From Niveibacterium umoris (GTDB lineage: Bacteria > Pseudomonadota > Gammaproteobacteria > Burkholderiales > Rhodocyclaceae): a DNA stretch of 64,000 nt. A program made the position numbers and the translations under genes. The stretch is from positions 1,798,001-1,862,000 of the forward strand of contig NZ_JACIET010000001.1 of NCBI RefSeq assembly GCF_014197015.1, given 5' to 3'. The notes below the pieces were generated by a model that was not told the DNA's origin, searched no databases, and was given only the letters and a program-made list of their open reading frames with translations. Positions 1-8,178 of the stretch are shown here, one piece after another; position 1 is the first letter of the stretch, and every line of letters starts with the position of its first letter.

Positions 1-1
1 G

Positions 2-1312
2 AGCGAAGGCACCGAATTCGGGCATTGCGACGATGCCTTCCGGCGCATCGCGCTGGCACGGCCTGAAGTCGCCTTCCAGCTGCAGCACAATGGCCGCATG
101 AGCTTGCGGCTGACGCCAGGCGACATGCGCCGCCGCTGTGGCGACATTCTCGGCGAGGAATTCCTGCAACATGCCCGTGAGATCGACGTGGCGGCCGCCG
201 GGCTTCGAGTGACGGGCTTTGCCGCCTTGCCGGCTTACGCACGCGCCAGCCGTGATGCGCAATACTTCTTCGTCAACGGCCGTTTCGTGCGCGACAAGCT
301 GATCCAGCATGCGCTGCGCGAGGCCTACGCCGACATCCTGCACGGCAGCAAGCATCCGGCTTTCGCGCTGTTCCTCGAACTCGATCCCGCTGGCGTCGAT
401 GTGAACGTGCATCCGGCGAAGACCGAGGTGCGCTTCCGGGAAGCGCGCGCGATCCATCAGTTCGTCTATCACGCGGTAAGTCGCGGCCTCGCGGCAACCA
501 TCAGCGCAGTCGCCAGCGCAAGGCCGGAAACCGCCGATCCCATCGTCACGTATCCCGCCGCACCGGAACAGTATCGCCTTGCCGTCGAAGAGCCGCGCTC
601 AAGCTATCCGTTGCCACAAGGCGAATCGTCACTCACCGCATCGACGAGCGCCATGAGCGCCTTCTTTCGAGCGCCCGAACTCAACATCCCACCCCCGCAA
701 ACACTGCCGCTCGCGGCAGCCGACCGCGACGGTGCGCCGCTCGGCTATGCGCTGGCCCAAGTGCATGGCGTCTATGTGCTGGCGCAGAACAGTACCGGCT
801 TGGTGCTGGTCGATATGCACGCCGCGCATGAGCGCATCCTCTACGAGAAGTTGAAGAACGTGCTTGACGGCGCGCCGAGCACCCAGCGTCTGCTGATTCC
901 GGCCGTCTTTGGTGCCAGCGCGAAAGAAATGGCCTGCGCCGAAGCGCAGCGCGAGACACTCGACCGCATCGGATTCGATATCGCGCCGGCGGGCCCCGCC
1001 GAGCTCGCAGTGCGCAGCGTACCGGCGCTGCTGGCGCGAGCCGACATTGTTGCACTCACCCGAGCCCTGCTCGGCGAGCTGATCGACTTTCCCGCCTCGG
1101 ATGTTGTCGCCACCCGCCGCAACGAGCTGCTGGCTACGCTCGCCTGCCACGGTGCCGTGCGCGCCAATCGCGCGCTGACGCTACCGGAAATGACCGCCCT
1201 GTTGCGCGAAATGGAAGCCACGGAACGCGCCGATCAGTGCAATCACGGGCGTCCGACCTGGGTGCAGCTTTCGATGGCGGAACTTGATCGGCTGTTCCTG
1301 CGCGGTCGCTGA
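2..1312 (+). CDS. mutL: DNA mismatch repair protein MutL (3' part)
   Basis: The reading frame is open from the window edge, so the gene starts upstream and about 436 C-terminal residues are present. They begin in the transducer half of the N-terminal ATPase region: FVNGRFVRDKLIQHAL and DVNVHPAKTEVRF are MutL hallmarks. A low-conservation linker follows, then the dimerisation domain with GVYVLAQN, DMHAAHERILYE, ACHGAVRAN and CNHGRPTWVQL. The pattern DMHA-x2-E-x4-E corresponds to the metal-binding endonuclease motif DQHA-x2-E-x4-E of nicking MutL proteins, with Gln replaced by Met, and CNHGRP corresponds to the CPHGRP motif. This fits a methylation-independent mismatch repair system. MutL couples MutS mismatch recognition to strand incision. 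miaA lies about 1.5 kb downstream; mutL and miaA are frequent neighbours in proteobacteria. Confidence 0.95.
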   Translation, partial: SEGTEFGHCDDAFRRIALARPEVAFQLQHNGRMSLRLTPGDMRRRCGDILGEEFLQHAREIDVAAAGLRVTGFAALPAYARASRDAQYFFVNGRFVRDKLIQHALREAYADILHGSKHPAFALFLELDPAGVDVNVHPAKTEVRFREARAIHQFVYHAVSRGLAATISAVASARPETADPIVTYPAAPEQYRLAVEEPRSSYPLPQGESSLTASTSAMSAFFRAPELNIPPPQTLPLAAADRDGAPLGYALAQVHGVYVLAQNSTGLVLVDMHAAHERILYEKLKNVLDGAPSTQRLLIPAVFGASAKEMACAEAQRETLDRIGFDIAPAGPAELAVRSVPALLARADIVALTRALLGELIDFPASDVVATRRNELLATLACHGAVRANRALTLPEMTALLREMEATERADQCNHGRPTWVQLSMAELDRLFLRGR

Positions 1313-1651
1313 CGGCGGTCATCTGGCACGTAACGACAACACGCTGGTCCGGCACGACAAGACTTGATTTGTCCGCTGGACGGACAATCCCCCTCGCCGT
1401 TGAAAGTGACGGCTGTGCGAACAAGTGGGCGCCACCTGACACCTCGCGCCTGTAGCGGCTCCGTGCACGCCTTGCAGTTTGTGTTCACCCAAACATGATC
1501 GACATCACACATGTCGCGCTAAGGTGTCGCGGCCTCGCACAATGCACTTGGCATAATCTGGTACATGTCATTGGTTTGTCATGCTGGCGATCAAGAATCA
1601 TTCCCTTGGATTACGCAGATCGCTGCTTGCCATGGGAACCGGGGGAGAACT
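1313..1651. other. intergenic region after mutL
   Basis: No convincing gene, RNA or terminator hairpin was recognised here. Several short frames are open on both strands but lack a ribosome-binding site and look like chance. The last 15 bases are purine rich (gggggag) and serve the small gene that follows. Confidence 0.4.
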
Positions 1652-1915
1652 ATGGACGCATTGATTCACGCAATGGCAATCAGCCAGAGCGCTGAAGCCG
1701 CACGCCACGCTGGCATCCGCGTGGAGCCTCATTTCACGAGTCAGGAAGCGCTCAGCATCCATTCCGAACAGGGTGTCATCGAGCTCGCTGGGCCGCGCGC
1801 CGTCGAATTTCTCGAGCGTGCGCGCAAGCTGTGGGGCTTGGCAGGTGTCGTCAGCCTGCACATGGCGATGCTGCATTGCGCGTCCGAAATCCTGGCCAAA
1901 CAGACGGCCGCCTGA
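1652..1915 (+). CDS. small hypothetical protein (87 aa)
   Basis: I do not recognise this family. The ATG at 1652 is preceded by a strong purine-rich ribosome-binding site (gggggag, about 5 bases upstream), which favours it over an in-frame upstream start at 1565 that has none. The product is predicted to be cytoplasmic: no signal peptide or membrane helix is obvious. The middle reads like a short beta strand (GVIELAGPRAVEFLERARKLW) followed by an alpha-helical C-terminus (VSLHMAMLHCASEILAKQ). It stands alone between mutL and the convergent TraB/GumN gene, with 11 bases between the two stop codons. It is probably real because of the ribosome-binding site and codon use, but its function is unknown. 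Confidence 0.55.
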   Translation: MDALIHAMAISQSAEAARHAGIRVEPHFTSQEALSIHSEQGVIELAGPRAVEFLERARKLWGLAGVVSLHMAMLHCASEILAKQTAA

Positions 1916-1926
1916 GGTACTCCGGA

Positions 1927-2859
1927 TCAGTCGCCGGAATTGAGCTGGCGAACCCGGTAGCCGCGGCGCGCAAGCAGGTCTGGAATGGCCGCCTTGCCGG
2001 CCAGGTGACCGCTGCCAATCACCACGAAGACCGATCGACCCTCTCGCGCAAGGCGCACGATGGCATCGCTCATTTCACGGTTGCGTTTGTCGAACAGATC
2101 TTCGAACATCGCGCGGCTCGAAGGGTCTGCGGATTGCGCCTTGCGCAGCGCCTCCGACAAGCCGGCCGCGTCGCCGCGACGCCAGGCACCAACCAGTTCA
2201 TCGAGTGACGCGCGCAGGGTGCCGTCCTCGGCAGCGCGCAGGCTGGCCCGCAGTGAATCCACCTGCTCCCGCTCGGAGCCAGCCGAAAGTGCCTGCATCT
2301 GTCGCTCTACCGTTTCCAGTTCGACCAGTCGCTTGCCCTGACTCTGCGCCAGATTGATGAAGTGCAGATCGGTGCCATGCATGGGCGAGAGCCCCGCACG
2401 TTGCGCAGCAGAAACTGCCACAAAGACATTGGCCATCGCAGGCGAAAGCGCATCGAGCGCCTCCTCCGGCATCCCCATCGTCGAAAGTTGGCGGTTTAGT
2501 CTTCGCCAGTCGCTGCTGCCGAGTTTGTCGTGCAGACTGCCTTCCTCGCCGCCGCCAAGGCCGGCCAGCATGCCAGTCAGATCCGAACGGGTCGGGTCGA
2601 TCTCCACGGCCAGTACGTCGGCACGCCGAAAGCGCGACTCGACTGACGCTGGCAGCGGGAAGCAGTCGGCGCGACAAACATGCACCGATCCGAACAGCCA
2701 CACCGGAGCGCCTGCGCCACTGACTTCCCACAGCAACAGCGGCGCCGCACCTGCGAGCAGCGACACGGCAGACAGACAGAGCGCAACGAACGCGCGCAGC
2801 CACAAGCGCCAGCCACTAGAATTGCGCACCCAGCCTTGTTTTCCTTGCAACGAGTTCAT
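1927..2859 (-). CDS. TraB/GumN family protein, exported
   Basis: A 310-residue protein with an N-terminal signal sequence: a basic start, then a hydrophobic stretch ([18 protein letters not shown]), so it probably acts in the periplasm or envelope. The core matches the TraB/GumN family: [19 protein letters not shown] near residue 42, and near the C-terminus [20 protein letters not shown], giving the two conserved G-x-x-H motifs proposed to bind metal in this family and its Tiki relatives. The molecular function of bacterial members is not established. Its start codon is divergent from miaA, with only two bases between the two start codons, so its promoter must lie inside miaA. Confidence 0.8.
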   Translation of the reverse strand: MNSLQGKQGWVRNSSGWRLWLRAFVALCLSAVSLLAGAAPLLLWEVSGAGAPVWLFGSVHVCRADCFPLPASVESRFRRADVLAVEIDPTRSDLTGMLAGLGGGEEGSLHDKLGSSDWRRLNRQLSTMGMPEEALDALSPAMANVFVAVSAAQRAGLSPMHGTDLHFINLAQSQGKRLVELETVERQMQALSAGSEREQVDSLRASLRAAEDGTLRASLDELVGAWRRGDAAGLSEALRKAQSADPSSRAMFEDLFDKRNREMSDAIVRLAREGRSVFVVIGSGHLAGKAAIPDLLARRGYRVRQLNSGD

Positions 2860-2861
2860 TC

Positions 2862-3821
2862 TTGTCAGCCTCCTCCGCCCGCCCCGATGCTATCGCGCTG
2901 ATCGGCCCGACCGCCAGCGGAAAGACCGCATGCGCGCTTGATCTCGCGCGTCACCTCCCGTGCGAGATCATCAGCGTGGACTCTGCGCTGGTGTTCCGCG
3001 ACATGAATATCGGCACCGCCAAGCCGACGCATGAAGAGCTCGCGTCGTGCCCGCACCACCTGATAGACCTGATCGACCCGACCGACGCGTACTCGGCCGC
3101 GCAGTTCCGCGCCGATGCGATTCGCTTGATCGGCGAAATCCGGGCCCGCGATCGCCTTCCGCTCCTGGTTGGCGGAACGATGCTGTACCTGAAAGCGCTG
3201 CACGACGGCCTTTCCGATCTACCTCAGGCGGATGCGGATCTGCGTCGCGCGATCGACCGTGAAGCAGCGACACGGGGCTGGCCCGCCCTCCATGCCGATC
3301 TTGCGAAGCTCGACCCCGATGCCGCCGCGCAACTCAAGCCGAACGATGCGCAGCGTATCCAGCGTGCGCTCGAGATTGTGCGGCTTACCGGCCGTTCACT
3401 CGCCGAGAATTACGCCCGGCGCGAGGACGACAGCGATACGCCTTCACTGGCCATCATCGCGCTGGAGCCTTCGGACCGCGGCGTCCTGCACGCACGAATC
3501 GCCGCTCGGTTCGGGCAGATGCTCGCGGCGGGACTCGTCGGCGAGGTTGAGGCCTTGAGAGCACGCTACCCGCTTCAATCCGGCATGCCTTCGATGCGCT
3601 GCGTGGGCTACCGCCAAGCTTGGGAACACCTGGATGGCGAATACGGGACCGACGAACTGCGCGATCGCGGCATCTTCGCCACCCGACAGCTTGCCAAGCG
3701 ACAGATCACGTGGCAGCGCAAATTCGCCAGCACTTGGTCAGAACTCCGCGTGATTGATTGCCTTCGCGAAGATCTAACGGATGCCGTGCGTGAAGAGGCA
3801 CTCCGCGCGCTCGCGGGTTGA
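2862..3821 (+). CDS. miaA: tRNA dimethylallyltransferase
   Basis: MiaA transfers a dimethylallyl group from dimethylallyl diphosphate to N6 of adenosine 37 in tRNAs reading UNN codons. The 319-residue length is normal. Visible motifs are the P-loop IGPTASGKT at residues 14-22, the catalytic region [18 protein letters not shown], the [10 protein letters not shown] segment, the [12 protein letters not shown] segment, and the C-terminal [14 protein letters not shown] and [17 protein letters not shown] motifs. The start is a TTG: no in-frame ATG exists before the P-loop, and residues upstream of 2862 would run back through the divergent TraB/GumN start. The Shine-Dalgarno sequence is weak. No hfq follows, unlike in many gammaproteobacteria. 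Confidence 0.95.
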   Translation: MSASSARPDAIALIGPTASGKTACALDLARHLPCEIISVDSALVFRDMNIGTAKPTHEELASCPHHLIDLIDPTDAYSAAQFRADAIRLIGEIRARDRLPLLVGGTMLYLKALHDGLSDLPQADADLRRAIDREAATRGWPALHADLAKLDPDAAAQLKPNDAQRIQRALEIVRLTGRSLAENYARREDDSDTPSLAIIALEPSDRGVLHARIAARFGQMLAAGLVGEVEALRARYPLQSGMPSMRCVGYRQAWEHLDGEYGTDELRDRGIFATRQLAKRQITWQRKFASTWSELRVIDCLREDLTDAVREEALRALAG

Positions 3822-4090
3822 ACCCGCCCAACCGCACGACGAATCCCATCGCATGTGCGTTTGAGCATCCAGCAATCAAGACTCGGCGAGCACGCGCAAT
3901 CGACGCTGCAATTCTCGTTCGCGAGACGCCTGAGCGTCGGCCTCTTCCGACAGCGCACGCCAGGTCGCAACACAGAATCCCGTCAGCACAAGCACGCATG
4001 GCAGATCCGGGACGATGGACATTGCAGCCCTTGGAGTGCGCCAGCCTCGAGCCAAACAGCCGCGATAGGCGAATTCAGGGCACCCCAGAA

Positions 4091-4117
4091 CTCAGCCCGA
4101 TTCCCATCCGGGCTGAG
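4091..4117. repeat. perfect inverted repeat (hairpin) upstream of dksA
   Basis: CTCAGCCCG is repeated in inverted orientation as CGGGCTGAG around a 9-base loop. Neither side is followed by a run of T, so it is not a typical intrinsic terminator. It lies about 170 bases before dksA and could be an RNA structure, a protein-binding site, or the remnant end of the miaA transcript. Confidence 0.45.
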
Positions 4118-4224
4118 AACAGAATAGCGAACCACCAGAACACGTCATGCCAGGCCGGAGAACTTCCCCAACGGGACTTTGCTGCAGCTTGCGGCACTGC
4201 CCGGCGCGTGCGTCAGAAGCTTCC

Positions 4225-4253
4225 TTGCGACCCATGGTTGATTCTGCTATTAA
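4225..4253 (+). promoter_or_regulatory. candidate sigma-70 promoter of dksA
   Basis: TTGCGA (4225-4230) and TATTAA (4248-4253) are separated by exactly 17 bases, each matching four of six consensus positions. Transcription would begin near 4260, giving a leader of about 27 bases with the purine-rich ribosome-binding site ggggaag before the dksA start. Confidence 0.35.
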
Positions 4254-4286
4254 CGCAGCTTTCTCACATCGACCGGGGAAGCCATC

Positions 4287-4709
4287 ATGGCTGAGGAGAT
4301 CTACCGCCACTTCAAGCCCTACGAGCCAAAGAAGGGCGAGCAGTACATGAACGAGAAGCAACTGGCTCATTTCCGTTCAATCCTCGAAGCGTGGAAGCTG
4401 GATCTGCAGTCCGACATTGAACGCACGGTCCACACCATGCAGGATGAAGCGACCGCTTTCGCCGACCCCAACGACCGTGCCAGCCAGGAATCGGACATCG
4501 CACTGGAGCTGCGCAACAGGGACCGCGAGCGCAAGCTGGTCAAGAAGATCGACCAGACGCTCGCGCGGATCGACGCCAACGATTATGGCTATTGCGATAG
4601 CTGTGGCGTGGAGATCGGATTGAAGCGTTTGGAGGCGCGCCCCACCGCGACCCAATGCATTGACTGCAAGACACTGGACGAACTGCGGGAACGTCAGGTC
4701 GCGCGTTAA
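4287..4709 (+). CDS. dksA: RNA polymerase-binding transcription factor DksA
   Basis: DksA binds the secondary channel of RNA polymerase and, with ppGpp, adjusts transcription of rRNA and amino-acid genes during the stringent response. The 140-residue protein has the normal two-helix coiled coil (residues about 20-95) with the acidic tip reading DPNDRASQESD, and the C-terminal zinc finger CDSCG...CIDC (C-x2-C-x17-C-x2-C) near residues 110-133. All four zinc ligands are present, so this is a canonical, not cysteine-poor, DksA. The start follows ggggaag. The gene is single, with a bidirectional-looking terminator shared with the convergent porin gene. Confidence 0.95.
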   Translation: MAEEIYRHFKPYEPKKGEQYMNEKQLAHFRSILEAWKLDLQSDIERTVHTMQDEATAFADPNDRASQESDIALELRNRDRERKLVKKIDQTLARIDANDYGYCDSCGVEIGLKRLEARPTATQCIDCKTLDELRERQVAR

Positions 4710-4825
4710 AGGGTGAAGTGGTTTCCGGCAGCGCCCAACGCCAGGCGGGCGCTACCGGGATAGTGGCATCCCCTGACGGGAGCAGCAGCGCTCGCTGTGT
4801 CAGTTTTCAGCAATTAAAGGTCGAC

Positions 4826-4853
4826 AAAAAAGGGCGCCTTACGGCGCCCTTTT
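4826..4853. terminator. bidirectional intrinsic terminator between dksA and porin
   Basis: A GGGCGCC / GGCGCCC stem with a 4-base TTAC loop is flanked by AAAAAA on one side and TTTT on the other, so it can end transcription from dksA on the plus strand and from the porin gene on the minus strand. Confidence 0.85.
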
Positions 4854-4872
4854 CATTGCGTTACGTCCGAGA

Positions 4873-6018
4873 TCAGAACGTGTGGCGCACGCCAAGGTTG
4901 AAACCTGCGCGGTAGCCATTACCCGAGTTGGTCGCATCAGCCACTTCGTAGCCGCTCTTGACCGACGGATCCGTGTTGATCTTCGAATAAACCGAGTAAA
5001 CCGTGGTGCGCTTCGAGAGGCTGTAAAGGCCGCCGAAACCGATCTGCTCAGCTTTTTCCTTCAGGCTGTTGCGATCCTTCGAATAGGAGTACTGGGCCAG
5101 AAGCGACAGGTTGCCCATCGGCACCGTGCCAGCAACGTTCCAGCGATCCCAGCCGCGGGTCGAGCCGTTCACCTTCGCCACCGTTTCATCCTTCACACGG
5201 GCGTATGCGAGCGTTGCCTTGACAACCTTGAAGTCAGCTGCGACGCCGGCATCCACGGAGCCCTTCTTGGTGGTCGCGTTGTGGACGTTCTGCTGAGTGT
5301 AGTCAACAAAGAAGGTGGCCGGGCCGAACTTGAGTTTCGGCTGGATGTCGATCAGGCGCGTATCGCCCGCATTGGCCGCAGCTTCGTCGCCCGATGTCTT
5401 GGTCGAGTACATCGCTTCCACGGCAAAGACGTTGCCGAAGAACGGGGTCGTCACGTAGACGGCGTTGTCCGCACGCGCAACGATGTGGGTGAAGATGTTG
5501 TTGGTTTCTGCAACCGAACCCAGACCGAACGGGTCGATATTGTCGGCGTACATGTTGAACTTCGGGGTGTACATGCGGCCGAGGCGCATTTCCGCGTAAT
5601 CACCCTGCAGGCCAACCCAGCTGGCACGACCCCAGACACGCTGGTTCGTGGTTTGCTCAGTCGTCACCGCATTGGCGGTCGTTGTGCAAGCTGCATTGGT
5701 GCAAACCTTGGTGGTCTTTTGGCCGGTGCTTACCGTGCCCTGGTTGCTACCGCCGATGTCCGCGGCGATGCCAGCCTCAAAACGGAAGTTAGCCTTCAGC
5801 CCCGGCATGATCTCTTCAGAACCGCGAACGCCCAGACGGGAACCGTTCATCTGACCGCTATCCACGCCAGTCCGTGCAGCAGTGGCGTTGTCGTAGTTGT
5901 TACCACGCCACGAAGCGCCCATGTCGATCAGGCCGTAGAGGGTCACGCTGGTGTCAGCAGCAAAGGCCGGAACAGCAGCCAGGCCGGCAATTGCCACGGC
6001 GATCAGTTTCTTTTGCAT
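4873..6018 (-). CDS. Gram-negative general porin
   Basis: A 381-residue outer-membrane trimeric porin of the betaproteobacterial type, allowing passive diffusion of small solutes. It has a signal peptide MQKKLIAVAIAGLAAVPAFA, a mature start ADTSVTLYGLIDMG, alternating beta-strand character throughout, the typical RLGVRGSEE strand, and a terminal Phe (GVRHTF) recognised by the BAM complex. I place the start at 6018 rather than at the in-frame ATG at 6030, because that upstream ATG is part of the ribosome-binding site (atggaga) for the later one. One external loop carries a Cys pair (VCTNAACTT), unusual for this family, which could form a disulfide. It is followed by a strong terminator and has a long AT-rich upstream region, so it is likely a highly expressed single gene. 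Confidence 0.92.
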   Translation of the reverse strand: MQKKLIAVAIAGLAAVPAFAADTSVTLYGLIDMGASWRGNNYDNATAARTGVDSGQMNGSRLGVRGSEEIMPGLKANFRFEAGIAADIGGSNQGTVSTGQKTTKVCTNAACTTTANAVTTEQTTNQRVWGRASWVGLQGDYAEMRLGRMYTPKFNMYADNIDPFGLGSVAETNNIFTHIVARADNAVYVTTPFFGNVFAVEAMYSTKTSGDEAAANAGDTRLIDIQPKLKFGPATFFVDYTQQNVHNATTKKGSVDAGVAADFKVVKATLAYARVKDETVAKVNGSTRGWDRWNVAGTVPMGNLSLLAQYSYSKDRNSLKEKAEQIGFGGLYSLSKRTTVYSVYSKINTDPSVKSGYEVADATNSGNGYRAGFNLGVRHTF

Positions 6019-6343
6019 ACGATTCTCCATTAACTCAAAGTTGCGACGCGGATCTACCTGCTTGCCGCTGTTCGACTTGCACTCTCATTACCTGAGAAAC
6101 AGTCGAAATTGTTTCAGGGCGTCATCTTTGAGGCAACGCCTTGCGGGCAATCAGACCGCGCGATAGGAACTTTTGTTGCCAAACAACAACAGATCCGTTG
6201 CTGTTACACACCATCCGCTCGTCGAAACGTTGTCGCTCGATGGCTAGCAATCCGTCCGACATGATCGTTGCAAGAGGTTACAGATTTCTTGCAGTCATAA
6301 TCGTTTTTGTCATTTTTGCAACATTTACCCTTCGCCACAACAC
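6019..6343. other. upstream region of the porin gene
   Basis: An AT-rich non-coding stretch between the end of tamA and the start of the porin gene, both on the minus strand. It should carry the porin promoter and perhaps the end of the tamA transcript. A short dyad is listed separately. No gene is supported here. Confidence 0.5.
6096..6115. promoter_or_regulatory. short dyad upstream of the porin gene, possible operator
   Basis: GAAACA and TGTTTC face each other across 8 bases, with CCTGA/AGG continuing the symmetry imperfectly outside. It lies about 80-100 bases upstream of the porin start codon. A dimeric regulator could bind it, but it may be chance. Confidence 0.25.
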
Positions 6344-8134
6344 TCAAAAGGCAACCGCTAATGTGAAGTGAAGGCGGAACTTGCGATCTTCATGGCCGTA
6401 ACCAACATCGATGCCAAGCGGCCCTGCCGGACTCTTCCACCTTCCACCAAGCCCGTAACCGAGCTTGAGTCGCATGTCTTTCCAGGTGTCCTTGGCATCT
6501 CCGGTATCGACAAAGGTGGCGACCCCCCAAGGTCCGCTGAGCCAGTAAACGTATTCCGAACTGAGCACCAACAGCGTCCTGCCGCCCACGATGGCATCGC
6601 CCTGCTTCACCCCGAGGCTCTGATAGTCGTATCCCCGCACGGACTGGGAGCCGCCGGTACGAAAGAGAAAATCCTGCGGGATGCCGCTGCTCGATGGCGC
6701 GATCGTGTAGCCGGTTTCGCCACGCACGATCAGCATGCCACTGGCACCGAGCGGCTGGTAATACTGCGCACGCCCGTACAGACGCAGAAAGTTCTGATCA
6801 GAGAGCAGCACGCGGGCCCCGCCACCGATCTGAAACCCCAGGCTGTAGCCATGTTGTGGATCAATGGGATTGTCCACCGTGCGCAGGTCCGCCCCATAGT
6901 TAAGGGTGAGAGCACTGCTGATCTGTTCTTCGGCCCCCTGCGGATGGGTGATCTCGCGCTGGTAGTTGAGGCTTGTACGTACCGTGGTTCGTTGAAGGGT
7001 GCGCATGCGCTGCACACCAATCGAAAATCGGGTTGTTTCCAGGTTCTCGATGTTTTCGGTCAGCATCGTGACGCCCAGCGCATCCCGGAAGCCCGAGGGC
7101 GTTTGCGGAAGGAATACGTCGGCAAACGCCGACTGGCGCTTTTCTTCCAGGCGCACAGAACTGTTGAGTTCCCAGGCCCGCGCAAAGAGGTTTGCGTCGC
7201 GATAGTTGAGTTCGGATCGCGCGCCGGTATTGCTGCTGTAGCCCACGCCCACGCCGAAACGCCGTGGCGTTGCCTCCGTAATCGCAATGCGCACCGGCGA
7301 TGCAGCGGCCATGGCGGGATCACGATCGATTTCCACGATTGCGCCGGAGAAATAGGCGGTCCCCTGCAGCGCGTTCTGCAACGCAACAAGGCGGTCGTAG
7401 TCGTAGGGCTCGCCCTCTTGTAGCGTGTTGTAGCGCTCCAGCAAGGATCGGTCGTACAGCGCGAGACCCTGTACGTCGATTTTCCCCAGCCGGAAAGCCG
7501 GCCCCGAATCGATCACGACGAGGAGACGCGCTGCGCCGCGCTCAGGATCGATATCTACCGCTGAGTGCGCGATGCGTGCCGCGGCATAGTCGCGACTCGA
7601 TACATCCGCAAGCAGCCTGGATTTGGCCGACGACCAGCCGGCCTGGGTAAACGGTGCCGACTCCGGGAGACTCCAGCCCGCAATCAACGCTGCGCGCCGT
7701 TTGCGGCTCACCTCATCATCAAGCGCAATCTCGCCCTCGAATCGGATCGACACCTCTTTGACCAGCGCTCGCCGCCCCACCTCGACGCGGATGGTGGCTA
7801 CCTCTCCGGGCGGCTGTTCGACCTCCAGACGGGGCGAGAAATAGCCTTCCGTCTCGAGCAGTGCGGGGATTTCCTTCCGTGCGCGACGAATACGGGCGAG
7901 CGTGTCGCCCTCGTCTGACACCTGATCGGACTCCGCGTCGCCCGTCTGATCGCGATCGAATGCAGAAACGTGCTTCAGGATCAGGGGACGTACAGATCCA
8001 GGGGCGATCAACTGCAAGGGCGCGGCGCTCAGGCCAACGGCTGCCATGCCGAATGCAATCACCACCGCAAGCCGAGCGTAGCGGTTGATCCGCGTCGAGC
8101 GGACGGAGTTTCGGGCCGGGGTGAGAGCGAGCAC
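6344..8134 (-). CDS. tamA: translocation and assembly module protein TamA (BamA/Omp85 family)
   Basis: A 596-residue outer-membrane protein of the Omp85 superfamily. A signal region (RLAVVIAFGMAAVGLSAAP) is followed by POTRA-like domains; IRVEVGRRALVKEVSIRFEG and FRLGKIDVQGLALYDRSLL are typical POTRA strands. A C-terminal 16-stranded barrel begins near residue 290 (RRFGVGVGYSSNTGARSELNYRDANLF) and includes FRTGGSQSVRGYDYQSLG, which holds the conserved (V/I)RG(F/Y) motif of the L6 loop. It ends in Phe. TamA works with inner-membrane TamB in envelope lipid transport and outer-membrane protein assembly. No tamB adjoins it here: fbp is upstream and the porin gene downstream. Confidence 0.88.
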   Translation of the reverse strand: MLALTPARNSVRSTRINRYARLAVVIAFGMAAVGLSAAPLQLIAPGSVRPLILKHVSAFDRDQTGDAESDQVSDEGDTLARIRRARKEIPALLETEGYFSPRLEVEQPPGEVATIRVEVGRRALVKEVSIRFEGEIALDDEVSRKRRAALIAGWSLPESAPFTQAGWSSAKSRLLADVSSRDYAAARIAHSAVDIDPERGAARLLVVIDSGPAFRLGKIDVQGLALYDRSLLERYNTLQEGEPYDYDRLVALQNALQGTAYFSGAIVEIDRDPAMAAASPVRIAITEATPRRFGVGVGYSSNTGARSELNYRDANLFARAWELNSSVRLEEKRQSAFADVFLPQTPSGFRDALGVTMLTENIENLETTRFSIGVQRMRTLQRTTVRTSLNYQREITHPQGAEEQISSALTLNYGADLRTVDNPIDPQHGYSLGFQIGGGARVLLSDQNFLRLYGRAQYYQPLGASGMLIVRGETGYTIAPSSSGIPQDFLFRTGGSQSVRGYDYQSLGVKQGDAIVGGRTLLVLSSEYVYWLSGPWGVATFVDTGDAKDTWKDMRLKLGYGLGGRWKSPAGPLGIDVGYGHEDRKFRLHFTLAVAF

Positions 8135-8178
8135 GGGCGGATTCTAACCGCGCCACCCGCCACCGCGGCAGGTTCGGC

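Larger units (their letters stand above)
3822..4286. other. long non-coding stretch upstream of dksA
   Basis: This 465-base stretch between miaA and dksA has no gene I can support; open frames here lack ribosome-binding sites and resemble no family. It contains a perfect hairpin at 4091-4117 and a candidate dksA promoter at 4225-4253, listed separately. A small RNA gene is possible but not shown. Confidence 0.4.

Noticed and set aside
4091-4117. The hairpin before dksA as a terminator of miaA
   Set aside because: It lacks a T run on either strand and lies about 270 bases past the miaA stop codon.
4882-6033. A 383-codon open frame opposite the porin gene
   Set aside because: It is the complement of a clear porin with signal peptide and terminal Phe, and its residues resemble no family.
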